Positions 35,431 through 45,859 of a stretch of 64,000 nucleotides of DNA are shown here, one piece after another; within the stretch, counting starts at the first letter, position 1; each line of letters starts with the position of its first letter. The notes under the pieces are model-generated. The model ran no database searches. It had not been told where the DNA came from and saw only the letters and a program-made list of their open reading frames with translations. Origin of the DNA: Protea cynaroides (taxonomy: Eukaryota > Streptophyta > Magnoliopsida > Proteales > Proteaceae); NCBI GenBank assembly GCA_028583415.1, contig CM053269.1:43699016-43763015 (forward strand). Direction: 5' to 3'. The position numbers and the translations under genes were made by a program.

Positions 35431-36120
35431 ATAATCTACCCCCTCTTTAGGCAAATTTCCTTTAATAGCTCATCCCCTTGACATTGTCTATATTGAACTG
35501 CCTTTGTATAAAATTTTGGGCCAAGGGTTTGATGGCAAGGTAGGGTTACATCTCAATTTATGCCAAACCTTACTAGGGTAGGATTTTTCAACTAGCCCAA
35601 TTCAAATTTAACTCTTTAATAATAAGTAAGAATGATTGAATTTGACAAATAATTACCTAACTTCAAATCCGTCTGCAAGAATGCTTCAAAATTTGAGATC
35701 ATTGATCCTTAGAATATGAGGAACGATATTCCAGAAGATGAACTTGATCCAACGGGTGGGATCGAAACCAATCTTACCCGTAGGTCTCAAACTTGTATTT
35801 TAGCAAACCAGAATAATAGAATTATAAAAAAACTCACTTTTCTTGAGATCCAGCCATTAGAAAGGGCTCAAATTTGGAAGGAAAGTGCTTTGGGATATGC
35901 ATGATAACATATCTAAATTTGAGAGTCATCCGGCCACTACAGAAGACACCACAAGATCTTGAAAACTGACTATCCTGTTGACTCCGCCCAAAGAGAGAAG
36001 AATCTATTGGTGTTGATGATCTTACTCCAGTAGCATAAATTTGGTCAATATCAAGTAGTCTTGATGTCGTCCAGCAAGACGAAAGCAAGGGAAGTGATTA
36101 ACAGCAACAAAATTTAGCAA
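35431..36120. other. intergenic, nothing recognised
   Basis: Two overlapping open frames (35716-35904 plus, 35834-36088 minus) lack any recognisable family. Confidence 0.45.
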
Positions 36121-36800
36121 AAACAGAAAAGATAGGACATCCGGTTGATTCTCACAACCAGGTTGATTCTCACAACCAAGAGACTCAACTAAAAAAATTT
36201 CAATATTTTTCTGGTTTCTACTAAGTCTACCTCCCTTTTCCCATTCATCTTATTTATAATGCTGAAAAGAATTACAAAAGATAGAAATGGCTGATTCTTT
36301 AAGGAGAATGTCCAAAAATAAAAAGAGAAAATCTTTTCTTTATATCTATTAGAAAGTTTCTAAACAAAAAAAAAACTTCTAAAACTGGAAATAGGAAAGT
36401 TTCCAAACAAAAAGAAACACCTAAAAACTGATTCAACGAAAACAATTTAGGAAACAAACTCTAAGATATCTGAACCAAATATATAGGAGACTAAATAACG
36501 TAATAAAATAGGAAAGAAATCTGTTGGCACTGTTCACGTGAACAGTACCACATGAACAGTGTTCAGCTGGTGGTTTGGTCTTCGGGTTGGTGCAATGGAC
36601 CAATACCAACTGATTCTTTGGGCTGATCTACTGCTAACTGGTCCTTAGACTGCATTAGGGCTCCACCCCCGAGCCCCGGGTAGGGGCCTCCCCGCCCCCT
36701 TGCAACCCCCAAGGCCCACTAACTGGATAGCAAGACTGCCATTGTGGGTAAAGATGTATGATATCTCTCCCAACTAGTAGATACTATATATATATGCATG
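36121..36800. repeat. LTR-like debris with an 18-bp palindrome
   Basis: Holds a small tandem repeat (GGTTGATTCTCACAACCA twice, about 36142-36177). It also holds a perfect 18-bp palindrome ACTGTTCACGTGAACAGT (36529-36546) centred on a CACGTG core, and a GC-rich patch (36660-36720). The A-rich sequence with AGGAAAC/AAACTAA phrases resembles copia LTR DNA, but no boundaries can be set. Confidence 0.35.
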
Positions 36801-37439
36801 AGCTAGTGTAAATTATCCAGATATTGCTCACATTTGTTTTTATTTTTATTTTTTATAATTAGAATGTGAGCTCACATTTGTCGATCAGATAAAAGCATGT
36901 GGTTAGGCTGTGCATTTAGGAGAATGCCTGTAATTTAAGCGTCTAAGAAAGACCAGCTACGGCTGAGCAGAACGGGAGTCTAACACCTACCCATAACCAT
37001 AACCTGACCCTTATCCAAACTCTGGCCGAACAGGAGCTATAGAGTCATTAAGCCCTTCCTGTGTGGAAAGTGGGGTTTTATTTCAAGGTCATAGGTCCTT
37101 ATCATAGGTGGTGACTCCTACTCGAAGATGGTGGATCACACTACACACATGCTCAACAATATGACAACACACTTGGTGAGGAACGACCATCCGCAAGGTC
37201 GGCTGCATGCCCATGGCACCAACAGGGCCAATTATCAAACTTTTTTTACCAAGGATTAGAAGCAGCAGACCATTTAGGTCAACATAAAAAAAATAAAAAA
37301 AATGAGAAAAAAACCTTTCTTCTCTCAAGATTCAAGTCTTCTTCTCATTTCAGAGCTGATCTTAGAACCGGCAATCAGAGAACCAACATCCTCCCATCCT
37401 CAACATTGCAACCACCCAAACATAGACTACTGCCCCAAA

Positions 37440-37625
37440 CTTCTAAAACCGGGCTGGATTGATCCCGGCCGGGCTCAGATGAGGCCTCAGTTTTGGCCTG
37501 GCCTTGCCCTAGCTCGGGCCTTGAAACTTTCAATCCAAGTCCAGCCCACGAGCTGAAACCCTGGCCTTGGCCCTGATTATTCTAGGTGGGCTCGGGCTCA
37601 GTGTGCCAAACTTGCACCCCTAATA
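37440..37625 (-). repeat. degenerate GGCC/GGGCTCGG-rich element end
   Basis: Repeated GGCCTGGCC/GGGCTCGGGC phrases end in TTGCACCCCTAATA. On the minus strand this starts TATTAGGGGTGCAAG, a common terminus of dispersed plant repeats. Only this end is clear. Confidence 0.4.
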
Positions 37626-38493
37626 ACCACTGATAAGTCTTTCGGCATTTGCATCCTTATAGAGCTTGTTCACGATGCTCAAACATGAGTCTATTAACTC
37701 ATTAGATCCTAAATTGGTTCCTAACATCTAGAGTTTAGGTTCAGTAAAGCTTAAGTAAGGACATCAGAGCCTCGATAGGATAAGTTTGCATGCCCCAAAT
37801 CACCTTCATGACTAATTCTGACTTGAAATAACAACCAATCAATCAGTCCATAGATACAGCACAAAATTTTAAGTATTTCAAGCATAAAAATTTACCATTA
37901 CAGTATAACCAAGAAGCTACTAAAGTTAAAATCACATGTTCAGCATATGCTCTGCAATCAAAATTTCTTTGCCAACATGTTTGAGTAGGAACTGTCATTG
38001 TAAAAATTCACAATTTGTTACGGTACACTAAACACAAGAAGATGTAAACCCACTAAAAGTTTAAAATTATGGTCAACAGCATATCCTGCAAAAAATGAAG
38101 AACTTTTTTTATGTGGATGATGAACTACATATTAACTTTTTGTAACAAAAATAACATCTTCAAGATTCTAATCCATGGGCACTTCCGAAATTTCTACTGC
38201 AAAATATTCTCCACCGTGCACAACAGCTTCTAATCTCTACTCATTTTACACAACAAAAGAAACTTCAAAAAATGTATTCAATTTATTAAATAATTTCATC
38301 TATGCACAATGACAGTTCAGTGTATTATCAGTCCAAAATTAGCCTCAAACAACTTTCATCATGCTATTTCTTTTCAACAGCGTAAACAAAGACATCTCCA
38401 CAACCAAAGTTATATAGGAAAAATATTTTTCCTATTTTGACAGGCAACCAAAATTTAAGTGTGAGGAACAGAATTGGATACTATGAAATTTAC
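37626..38493. other. downstream flank of the RRM/CCHC gene; possible 3'UTR intron
   Basis: On the minus strand a consensus donor CAG|GTAAAT lies at 38494/38493. Reasonable acceptors lie downstream: TTTTTTGCAG ending at 38086 and GATTGCAG ending near 37960. Otherwise AT-rich DNA with no recognisable coding region. Confidence 0.4.
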
Positions 38494-38602
38494 CTGTTTA
38501 TATTGGATGTACACTTCCACAAAGCATTCAAAGAAAAGCAGTGACACATGTTAGGGTTCTGCAGGTCTTGACAATAAATCCGTACAAAAATGGCGAAACA
38601 AA

Positions 38603-40723
38603 TCAAAAATTGTTATGATCACATTCTCCCCATCCACTACTGCTTCTGACATACTTATCAGCAATGCCAAATTCTACATTTTGAGCAATCCGTCTAGCAT
38701 AATTCTCAGCTGTTATTGAACCCTTCTTCAGTCGACGGTAATATATGATCTCCCAAGGCCATAAACGAGCCGAACCAAAGAAAACCTCTGGGGGTAAGTG
38801 CTTTTCATTTTCTTCTGGCAGTGCCAAGCCATAGTGTTTCAAAGCCATGTACATCTCATCTGAGGATATTCTTGTCGAATTGTTGGTCTGTGAATTAAGA
38901 GGAAAATCGGGATTTGGTTTTCCATTTGGTGACTCTGTATGTTCTAGAGGCTGTAATTTCTGAAGTTCCCTCTCATCTGCCAAATTTTCCAAAGATGAAT
39001 TAGGGGGAAAATTACATTGTTCCAATGAAGTTTTGCCTAGATTTGTAACCTCATTCCCAATCATAAACTTCGTATTGTTTCCATAATCATCCAGCTGCCC
39101 ATGACTATCCTTTTTCATCTCATCCTCTACCTTTAAGGATGGTAATGTATTCTCGTCTATCACTGCCACACTTGCACCTTTTTGTCTTGAGTTCGCTGCA
39201 ATTGCATCACTTCCCATCAGCTGTTTTTGCTCAACCAAAAGGTGCTTAGATTGGGGACTATGGACTTCCTCCAGAAATCCTTTTGGAGAAAACCTAGTTG
39301 CCTTTGGTGGTACCTTATTTGAACATGATAGCAAAGGCCGACCAGGTGATATGGACAAAGACAAGGAAGACAGAGATCTTGACATTGACTTGGACCTAGA
39401 ACTTTCAGACCTCAAATAGGATGATGTTGAAGAGGATGTTGAACTAGATGACTTTAAACGTGATCTAGAAGACACTGATCTTGATCTAGAACGAGAACTG
39501 GTCCCAGAAACAGACTTTGACGACCACAAATATGAGTGTGAACTGGATGAAATGGAATCCGAATGCAAGGGAGGTGAAGCAGATTTCCTTGACTTCTTTC
39601 CATGACGTTTCTTTGGACTTCCAGGCTCCACTCTACTTCTCTTTGTACCTTGATTGTCCCTTTTGGGCTGAGACCGGGAAGTTCCCTTATTTGCAAGGGA
39701 GCTTCCATTCCTCCAAACCAATTTCCTAGACTTTCCAGAACCATGTGTGCCTCTGTCAGTCCTCTGCTGCCTTGCCATCGTAGTATCTTTACTCAACTTC
39801 AGACTTCTGTAAGATGAAGGCCTTAGCTTTTTTGACTCCCCATCACCACTACCTCTAAAACCAATCCTATCATCTCTCCTATGGTCAAAGCAAGCAAACG
39901 TTTCCTGTTGATAAGTATCTGCTTGGGGACAGTTACGCACTATGTGGCCAGGTAACCCACAACCATAGCAGGTTTGTTGGGGTTTTGGAGTATCTCGTTG
40001 CTTCAATGTCTCTTCACCGCTATGCTGTTTCCAATGTTTCTCTTGAGATCTTCCACGAGTAAGAGAACCATAAGAACCGTTCATTTGTTGGTTTTCTTCT
40101 TGATCTCTTTTGTCAAACCCATGGTAAGGCTCATAACGATCAAAGTCAGTTCCATTTTCCACTCCATTATCATTCAATGGCTCACTGGCAAATTCACCCC
40201 ATCTATCATTGTCCACCAGGTTGGGTGCAATGCTATCACCTCTGTCCAGCAATCTTTCCCTGGAGTTACGACATTTTTCCCCTCCATCGTCTCCAATACG
40301 CTCCTGGTGATGACCTATTCCCTCATCAAGTGGAGCCACCATGTATGGTAGTTCACTATTACTGTCTAGGTGATTGCCACCAATTTTGGAGTCAGTTTGT
40401 CTGTACAAACCCTTTTTTCTCATACCATAACTTTCTCCCCTTGTGAAATTCTTCCCATGGTATGGTTCATAAAACCTGGTACCTCGTGAAAATCTTTGAA
40501 AAGGTCTTGGCTGTTTGTTCGCCCATGTAATAGATATTTGCTCCCCACAAATATTCTTACCTCGAAGTGCTCTGAGAGCTTTTTCTGCATTGGAAGGAAC
40601 ATCAAATATGACAAAACCGTATCCATCTTTCAGCTGAACATTACTGCGTCCAAACCTCCGGAAAACACTTTCAAGTTCATCCCGTCGGACATGAGAAGAT
40701 AGATTACCAAGAAACAGAGACAT
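38603..40723 (-). CDS. RRM + CCHC zinc-knuckle + Arg/Ser-rich protein (706 aa)
   Basis: A complete coding exon for a probable nuclear RNA-binding protein related in layout to plant RS2Z-type SR proteins. Residues 2-70 form one RRM (RNP2 LFLGNL at 3-8, RNP1-like KDGYGFVIF at 32-40). A zinc knuckle CYGCGLPGHIVRNC follows (C252, C255, H260, C265). Residues about 350-465 are basic and then rich in SR/SS dipeptides (SSRSRSRSVSSRSRLKS). The last 89 residues look conserved (RLWPWEIIYYRRLKKGSI, NVEFGIADKYVRSSSGWGE). It is far longer than classical RS2Z proteins, with a long charged linker after the RRM. Start: a splice acceptor CAG directly precedes ATG at 40723. The frame continues five codons upstream, but these fall in the intron. 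Role in splicing or mRNA metabolism is inferred from domains; the exact orthologue name is not certain. Confidence 0.9.
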   Translation of the reverse strand: MSLFLGNLSSHVRRDELESVFRRFGRSNVQLKDGYGFVIFDVPSNAEKALRALRGKNICGEQISITWANKQPRPFQRFSRGTRFYEPYHGKNFTRGESYGMRKKGLYRQTDSKIGGNHLDSNSELPYMVAPLDEGIGHHQERIGDDGGEKCRNSRERLLDRGDSIAPNLVDNDRWGEFASEPLNDNGVENGTDFDRYEPYHGFDKRDQEENQQMNGSYGSLTRGRSQEKHWKQHSGEETLKQRDTPKPQQTCYGCGLPGHIVRNCPQADTYQQETFACFDHRRDDRIGFRGSGDGESKKLRPSSYRSLKLSKDTTMARQQRTDRGTHGSGKSRKLVWRNGSSLANKGTSRSQPKRDNQGTKRSRVEPGSPKKRHGKKSRKSASPPLHSDSISSSSHSYLWSSKSVSGTSSRSRSRSVSSRSRLKSSSSTSSSTSSYLRSESSRSKSMSRSLSSLSLSISPGRPLLSCSNKVPPKATRFSPKGFLEEVHSPQSKHLLVEQKQLMGSDAIAANSRQKGASVAVIDENTLPSLKVEDEMKKDSHGQLDDYGNNTKFMIGNEVTNLGKTSLEQCNFPPNSSLENLADERELQKLQPLEHTESPNGKPNPDFPLNSQTNNSTRISSDEMYMALKHYGLALPEENEKHLPPEVFFGSARLWPWEIIYYRRLKKGSITAENYARRIAQNVEFGIADKYVRSSSGWGECDHNNF

Positions 40724-41510
40724 CTGTGAAATCAACAACCAATTTCAAAATGATGTCAATTAACACGTAGATCCTATTGATATGATAAAAGTGAAGGGTA
40801 GTATGAAATTGGAAAAGTAAGTAACTATATTTTAAATGCCCTGACTTTTGCGGGAGAACCATAACTACATCAAATGCATTCAGCCTAAACCAACGAACAA
40901 TAAAAAACAAGGATGATTAGCTAAATAACATCCCTACCATTTAAATAACTAGTTTGTGGGGGAAAACCATGAAGGGTTCAACAGATGGTTAATATATTTT
41001 GAAAAAGGATGGTTAAAAATCCGCAGATGGGTACATAGGGCTCAGATGAGCATAACAGATCTTCTAAGTTCACATGATCAACCCACATATGAACTTGGGT
41101 TTAGTAAACCAACGACGTTCCATTTTATTGAGCACACTGAAGCATACACTCTCAGTTCTACGAATAAGTCCTCATCCATTTTCATTTCCCTTCTTCCCCT
41201 TCTTGACCTTTGGGCCATTGGCACCCAAACATAATGTATCAAACAGCTGAGAGCTGACAAAATGAGCAGCACTGTAAAAACCCAACGGATTACATTTTTC
41301 TACGTCATCGTTAGGGTTTTACAGGTCTTCTGCGTCTGCAAATGCCACAATAGTGGTATTACGATGAAACACTGCTCAATGAAAATCGGTTCCCCACCCC
41401 AACTCAAATGATATTATACTAAATTTAATAAACAACCAAGAGATGGGGAAAAAATGAACTAAGATTTATAGAAATGTAAACAATGAACAATAAGTCGTTT
41501 TCAAAATTAC
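40724..41510 (-). other. 5'UTR intron of the RRM/CCHC gene (787 bp)
   Basis: Donor TTCCAG|GTAATTTTG at 41511/41510; acceptor GATTTCACAG ending at 40724, immediately before the ATG. All open frames inside are incidental. Confidence 0.75.
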
Positions 41511-41700
41511 CTGGAATTCGGGTAAAATATAAAGAACGATCTTATTAACTGTTTTCAGAACCCCGAAGACTTCGGCATGAGAGAGAACCACTGCCTCGTT
41601 CTCCGCAGAAGCGGTGGTAAGTTAGTAGCTCAGGAGAAGAACGAAGAGATCTTCGTGAGAGAAAGAACTAGACGACCCGCCTAGAAAAGACACTAGACGA
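41511..41700 (-). other. 5'UTR exon of the RRM/CCHC gene
   Basis: CT-rich, stop-containing leader upstream of the intron. The transcription start is not determined but probably lies between 41640 and the (AT)n tract at 41735. It carries a small uORF (41578-41555). Confidence 0.55.
41555..41578 (-). promoter_or_regulatory. 7-codon uORF in the RRM/CCHC 5'UTR
   Basis: ATG followed by six sense codons and TGA, encoding MPKSSGF, entirely within the first exon and ending 45 bases before the donor. If transcribed it could lower translation of the main frame. Confidence 0.5.
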
Positions 41701-41730
41701 GGCTTCTTGCGTACTGGGGACGAAACACAT

Positions 41731-41734
<4 letters not shown>

Positions 41735-41765
<31 letters not shown>
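41735..41765. repeat. (AT)n microsatellite
   Basis: About fifteen AT units just upstream of the RRM/CCHC gene's presumed transcription start. Confidence 0.95.
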
Positions 41766-41767
<2 letters not shown>

Positions 41768-41939
41768 GAGGCATAATATCCGCAATGTCCAAAATCAATT
41801 ATATTTTATCCCGAATGAAATCAGGTACAGATCCAATGGACAGCTGATCCATAGGTTAAGCACTAGTAAAATTGACGAAGTGGTTCATTTGAGATGCCAA
41901 CATGGGACAATAGAATAATATAGAAACAATAGTTTCATA

Positions 41940-42717
41940 TGAATGATCATAAGTATGGATTAACGCTAAGTTAAAATTATGAGGATAATATTGGAATTAA
42001 AAGACATTAAGATAAGTAGAATGATGACGAAATATATGAAGTATAAGGAGTATAACTCTAGTCACACTATGATGATAATGTGGTGATGAAAATTGATGAA
42101 AAAGAGATGCATCAAAGTGATTATTATAAGTTCAATCATAAATAAAGAAAACAATATAAAGGATGATGTTTCACAAATGATTAAAATATAATGGATGAAT
42201 TGGAGAAGTGTACCAGGGCGTTATATGATCGACAGATTGCTTTAAAACCTAAAGGAAAATTTTATATGACAGTCATTTGACTGACTATGATGTATGGTGT
42301 AGAATGTTTGACAGTTAAGAAGCATCATATAGATAAATTTAATGTAAATATGATAGAGATGTTAAAATGGATGCGTGACAAAACTATAAAGGATAAGGTA
42401 ATAAATAATCATATTAGAACTGATTTTGGAGTTGCGCGATACATGATAAGCTATGAAAAAATTGTTTGAGATAGTCTGATCGTGTTTAACGAAGATCAAT
42501 AGATGCTTCAGTACGAATGAACGATTTGATTCAAATTGAAGGATCTAAAAGAGTTAGGGGCAGGCCTAAAACGTATTTAGGGGAGGTAGTGAGGAAAGAC
42601 ATGCATAGCTTAAACCTTATTTCAAGTATGACATCGGATAAAACTAATTAGAAGATAAGAATCGATGTAGCTGACCTATTTATTTGGGATAAGCCTTTGT
42701 TGTTGTTGTTGTTGTTC
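41940..42717 (+). mobile_element. RTE-type LINE 3' end, degenerate
   Basis: Reads, across frame changes, as the C-terminal tail of plant RTE-clade non-LTR elements. Landmarks are ISRMMTKYMKYK, LYDRQIALKPKGKFYMTVI, MMYGVECLTVKKHHIDKFNV, MLKWMRDKTIKDKVINNHIR and LKDLKELGAGLK. The element ends with the clade's typical trinucleotide tail (TTG)n at 42696-42716. It is 5' truncated near 41940, with no RT catalytic box left, and full of stops. Confidence 0.8.
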
Positions 42718-42995
42718 AATGATTTGAATATTTATAACCTTTGGGAATTAAAAGATCAAAAAGTTTGAGAACTTTGTTTATTTTTGGATGGCAAACATGA
42801 TGTTTGTCTTGAGATGTCATTCACGATTCAAATAATTGGTATCAAATCGTTTAGTCGGATCAAATCAATTTTGAACATGGTCGATATCATGTATGATACC
42901 TGGAATTGGAACCTTGATATCTTTTGATAGTGTTGCTTTTACTTTTCTTCGAGGTTGAGATAAGATGATTGAGAAATGGGAAATATAATGTTTTT
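42718..42995. other. intergenic
   Basis: Short AT-rich stretch between the RTE tail and the copia element; nothing recognised. Confidence 0.5.
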
Positions 42996-43318
42996 TGTTG
43001 GGTTGGTGTATTGTATTCTATAGGGTCCACGTAATTATAAGGGGTAGTATTTATATTAAACTTATAATTATGGTGGAATTAGGGTTTCTAGGTTTTCCTA
43101 TATATTGTCTCTGTGTGGGAAAACCTAGGTAAGGTTTGAGAAAAGGAGGACACTGTGTCAGGTGGAGAGAATTGTAGAGAATTTTCTTGACAATAAAAAA
43201 TCTCTGTTTCTAGTGGTGGAGGTAGGCATTTCGATTTGGGTGTTGAACCACAGCAAATCTTGTGTTGTGTGTTTGCTTGATCTTCGTCTCTTTCTCGTAT
43301 TTTCGCGTTCATCCCTAA
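42996..43318 (+). repeat. 5' LTR of the copia element (323 bp)
   Basis: By eye about twenty substitutions separate it from the 3' LTR, and it lacks a segment of about 33 bp present there (45565-45597), so the insertion is not recent. Confidence 0.9.
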
Positions 43319-43906
43319 CAAGTGGTATCAAAGCCAAGTTCGACAGATTAGTCACAGATCTGGAAGAGATGAGAGGTGCGTAAAGTTGTATCAAGAAGAA
43401 AGAAGTTTTTCTCCAAAGAACTGAAATAAGAGGAGTTCAGCCAGATCAACTAGAGAGAAACAGTAAACCAAAAGGAAGGTATCGTACGGTTTATTTTATT
43501 TTATTTTATTGTCATCATTACTCTCAAAATTTATTTCACGGTTTGCCTTGAAGAAAAAAAAATTGAAAAAGTAAAAGAGAAAAAAGGAAAAGAGTAATAG
43601 TATTTTCTTGAGGTGTTTTTCAACTTTTTGTCAAAATCGAAAAAAGAGAGAGACAGGTGAAAGGAAAAAAAGAGAGTTTGACTTGCTTTGTACGCCACGG
43701 TGGTTAAAAAAAAAACACTCTATTGTACGATTCAGTGATCATACGTTGTATCATCCAAAGAGAAGAGGAAAACATAAAGGTTGTTGTCCCAAGGGTTTTT
43801 GGGTACTACGATTTCATTGGAAGACACGGATCACATATTCGGTGTCTTTGATATCGATCAGACAGTCTTGTGTAAGATCAACAGTGATTGAAACTCTTGG
43901 AAGTTG

Positions 43907-45171
43907 ATGGCAGGTACAGAAGGCAAAGATCGAGTTAATAGAATGACGACAAAGGGTTCAAACTTCTCCATAGAACCCTTAAATGGCTATAATGATTACA
44001 CCTTATGGCAACAACGGGTGAAGAATATTCTTAAACAGGAAGGGACTGTTAAGGCTCTCAAGAAGAAATCCGACAAGCCAGAAAAATTGACAGATGATGA
44101 GTGGCTAGAGTTGAGGGTCTAGCAAATAATACAATTCAGTTGTTTTTGGTAGATAATACTCTTCATGAGGTCATTGGTTTGGAGGATCCAGAAGAAGTTT
44201 GGACGAAGTTGGAGAGCAGGTACAAATCCAAGTCATTGACAAATCAATTATTTTTGAAGAAACAATTATATGGCTTTCATTTGTCAGATGGAGTGAAATT
44301 TGAGGTGCATATTGATGAGTTCAACAGGATTCTGACGGAGTTGTCTGCTCTTGATGTGAAGACCGAAGAGGAGGACAAGACACTTATCTTGTTGGCCTCA
44401 TTGCCTCATTCATTTGATCACATTGTGACTACATTGTTGTTTGGTAAGGATACTCTCAAACTTGACGATATTATTGTTGCTTTGCTAATGAATGAGACAT
44501 GGCGGAAAAATAGTAATGAGGGGACGTCAGATGAGGGTAATGTCTTGGTTACAGTTGGTGGTCAGGGTAGAGGAAGATCAAATGGGAGACAGGAATATGG
44601 CAAGAATAGGGGTCGCTCCAAGTCACAAGGTCACAAAATAATTTGTTATTATTGCAATGAGGAAGGTCATATAAGATGGGATTGTCCAAAGCGTAAGGAG
44701 GATAAAAAGAAAAAAGAAGACAAGGAGAGTGGAGAAAAATCATCTACTGCTGGTGTCATAGAAGAATAGAGTGATGGAGATCTCCTTCTCACTACTTCAT
44801 CAGGTACGGATACTTCAGATTGGATTTTAGATTCAGGTTGTTCATTTCGTATGTGTTCAGTTAGAGAACAGTTTGCTACATATCATGAATGTGATAAGGG
44901 TACAGTCAGAATGACAAATGATGCTGAAAGCAAGGTTGTCGGGATTGAGACTGTACGGATTCACATGTTTGATGGGATTGTGTGAACTGTAACTGGGGTT
45001 AGACATGTGTCGGACTTAAGGAAGAATATAATTTCATTGAGAACACTAGATGCGAGAGGCTACAGGTGGTCATCCAAAGGTGGAGTTCTTAAGGTCTCCA
45101 AAGGGGTCATGGTTGTGATGCAGGGACAGATGGTTGACGATCTATACAGACTTGCAGAGGTGTTGAAATAG
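43907..45171 (+). pseudogene. copia gag and protease, broken
   Basis: Starts MAGTEGKDRVNRMTTKGS. The gag core follows (PLNGYNDYTLWQQRVKNILK). A stop at 44120-44122 reflects a frameshift, and the protein continues in another frame as ANNTIQLFLVDNTLHEVIGL, then SRYKSKSLTNQLFLKKQLYG, and ends in a CCHC knuckle CYYCNEEGHIRWDC (about 44645-44688). After a stop at 44767-44769 the frame goes on into the aspartic protease, whose active site reads WILDSGCSFRMC (about 44820). A further stop interrupts it near 44983 and it ends at 45171. The family normally continues into integrase; here it does not. Confidence 0.85.
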
Positions 45172-45503
45172 ATGGTGCTTCTGTTGGAATTCAGGCAAGG
45201 AGTACAGATGGAAGATAGAAGATGCAAGAAGTTCAAGTTGTGAACAAGTGCAAATCTGAGAAGAAGCGAGTTTTTTTTTTTTGCTTCTGATTTTGTGAGT
45301 GGAAGTGATCTCTCCGGTGATGCTGCAGCAGTGGGAGAGATGGAGACACTTCACATCGTACGGCGGTGAACTGTACGGGACATCCGGATGGGGTGTGGGC
45401 TATGCTGGTTTGGGTGTGGCGGTTTGACAGAGACGAGTTTACAGAATCAACATCAACGGGTTTTCTTCAAGGTGGTTTGCAGAATCCAAGTCAGGTGGAG
45501 ATT

Positions 45504-45859
45504 TGTTGGGTTGGTGTCTTGTATTCTGTGGGGTCCACGTAATTATAAGGGGTAGTATTTGTATTAGGGTATGAGTCTATTACATGTACGGGAGTAAACT
45601 TATAATTGTGGTGGGATTAGGGTTTCTAGGTTTCCCTATATATTGTCTCTGTGTGGGAAAACCTAGGTAAGGTCTGAGCAAAGGAGGACACTGTGTCAAG
45701 TGGAGAGAATTGTAGAGAGTTTTTTTGGCAATAAAGAATCTCTGTTTCTCTGTGGTGGAGGTAGGCATTCCGATTTGGGTGCTGAACCACAACAAATCTT
45801 GTGTTGTGTGTTTGCTTGATCTTCGTCTCTTTCTCGTGTTTGCGCGTTCATCCCTAACA
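45504..45859 (+). repeat. 3' LTR of the copia element (356 bp)
   Basis: Same ends as the 5' LTR. Contains the extra segment GGGTATGAGTCTATTACATG and neighbouring bases missing from the 5' copy. Confidence 0.9.

Larger units (their letters stand above)
42996..45859 (+). mobile_element. Ty1/copia retrotransposon, non-autonomous (gag-protease only)
   Basis: Complete LTR-to-LTR element of 2864 bp. The LTRs (42996-43318, 45504-45859) start TGTTGGGTTGGTG and end CATCCCTAACA. The primer-binding site TGGTATCAAAGCC (43321-43333) matches plant initiator tRNA-Met. A purine-rich tract (CAGGTGGAGATT) precedes the 3' LTR. The internal region has a leader, a broken gag, a protease region and about 330 bp of remnant, but integrase, reverse transcriptase and RNase H are absent. 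The flanks TTTTT and CTTTT make a 5-bp TSD with one mismatch. Confidence 0.92.

Noticed and set aside
39454..40702. Several open frames of 68-125 codons on both strands within the RRM/CCHC gene
   Set aside because: Shadows of the 706-aa coding region, which alone has recognisable domains.
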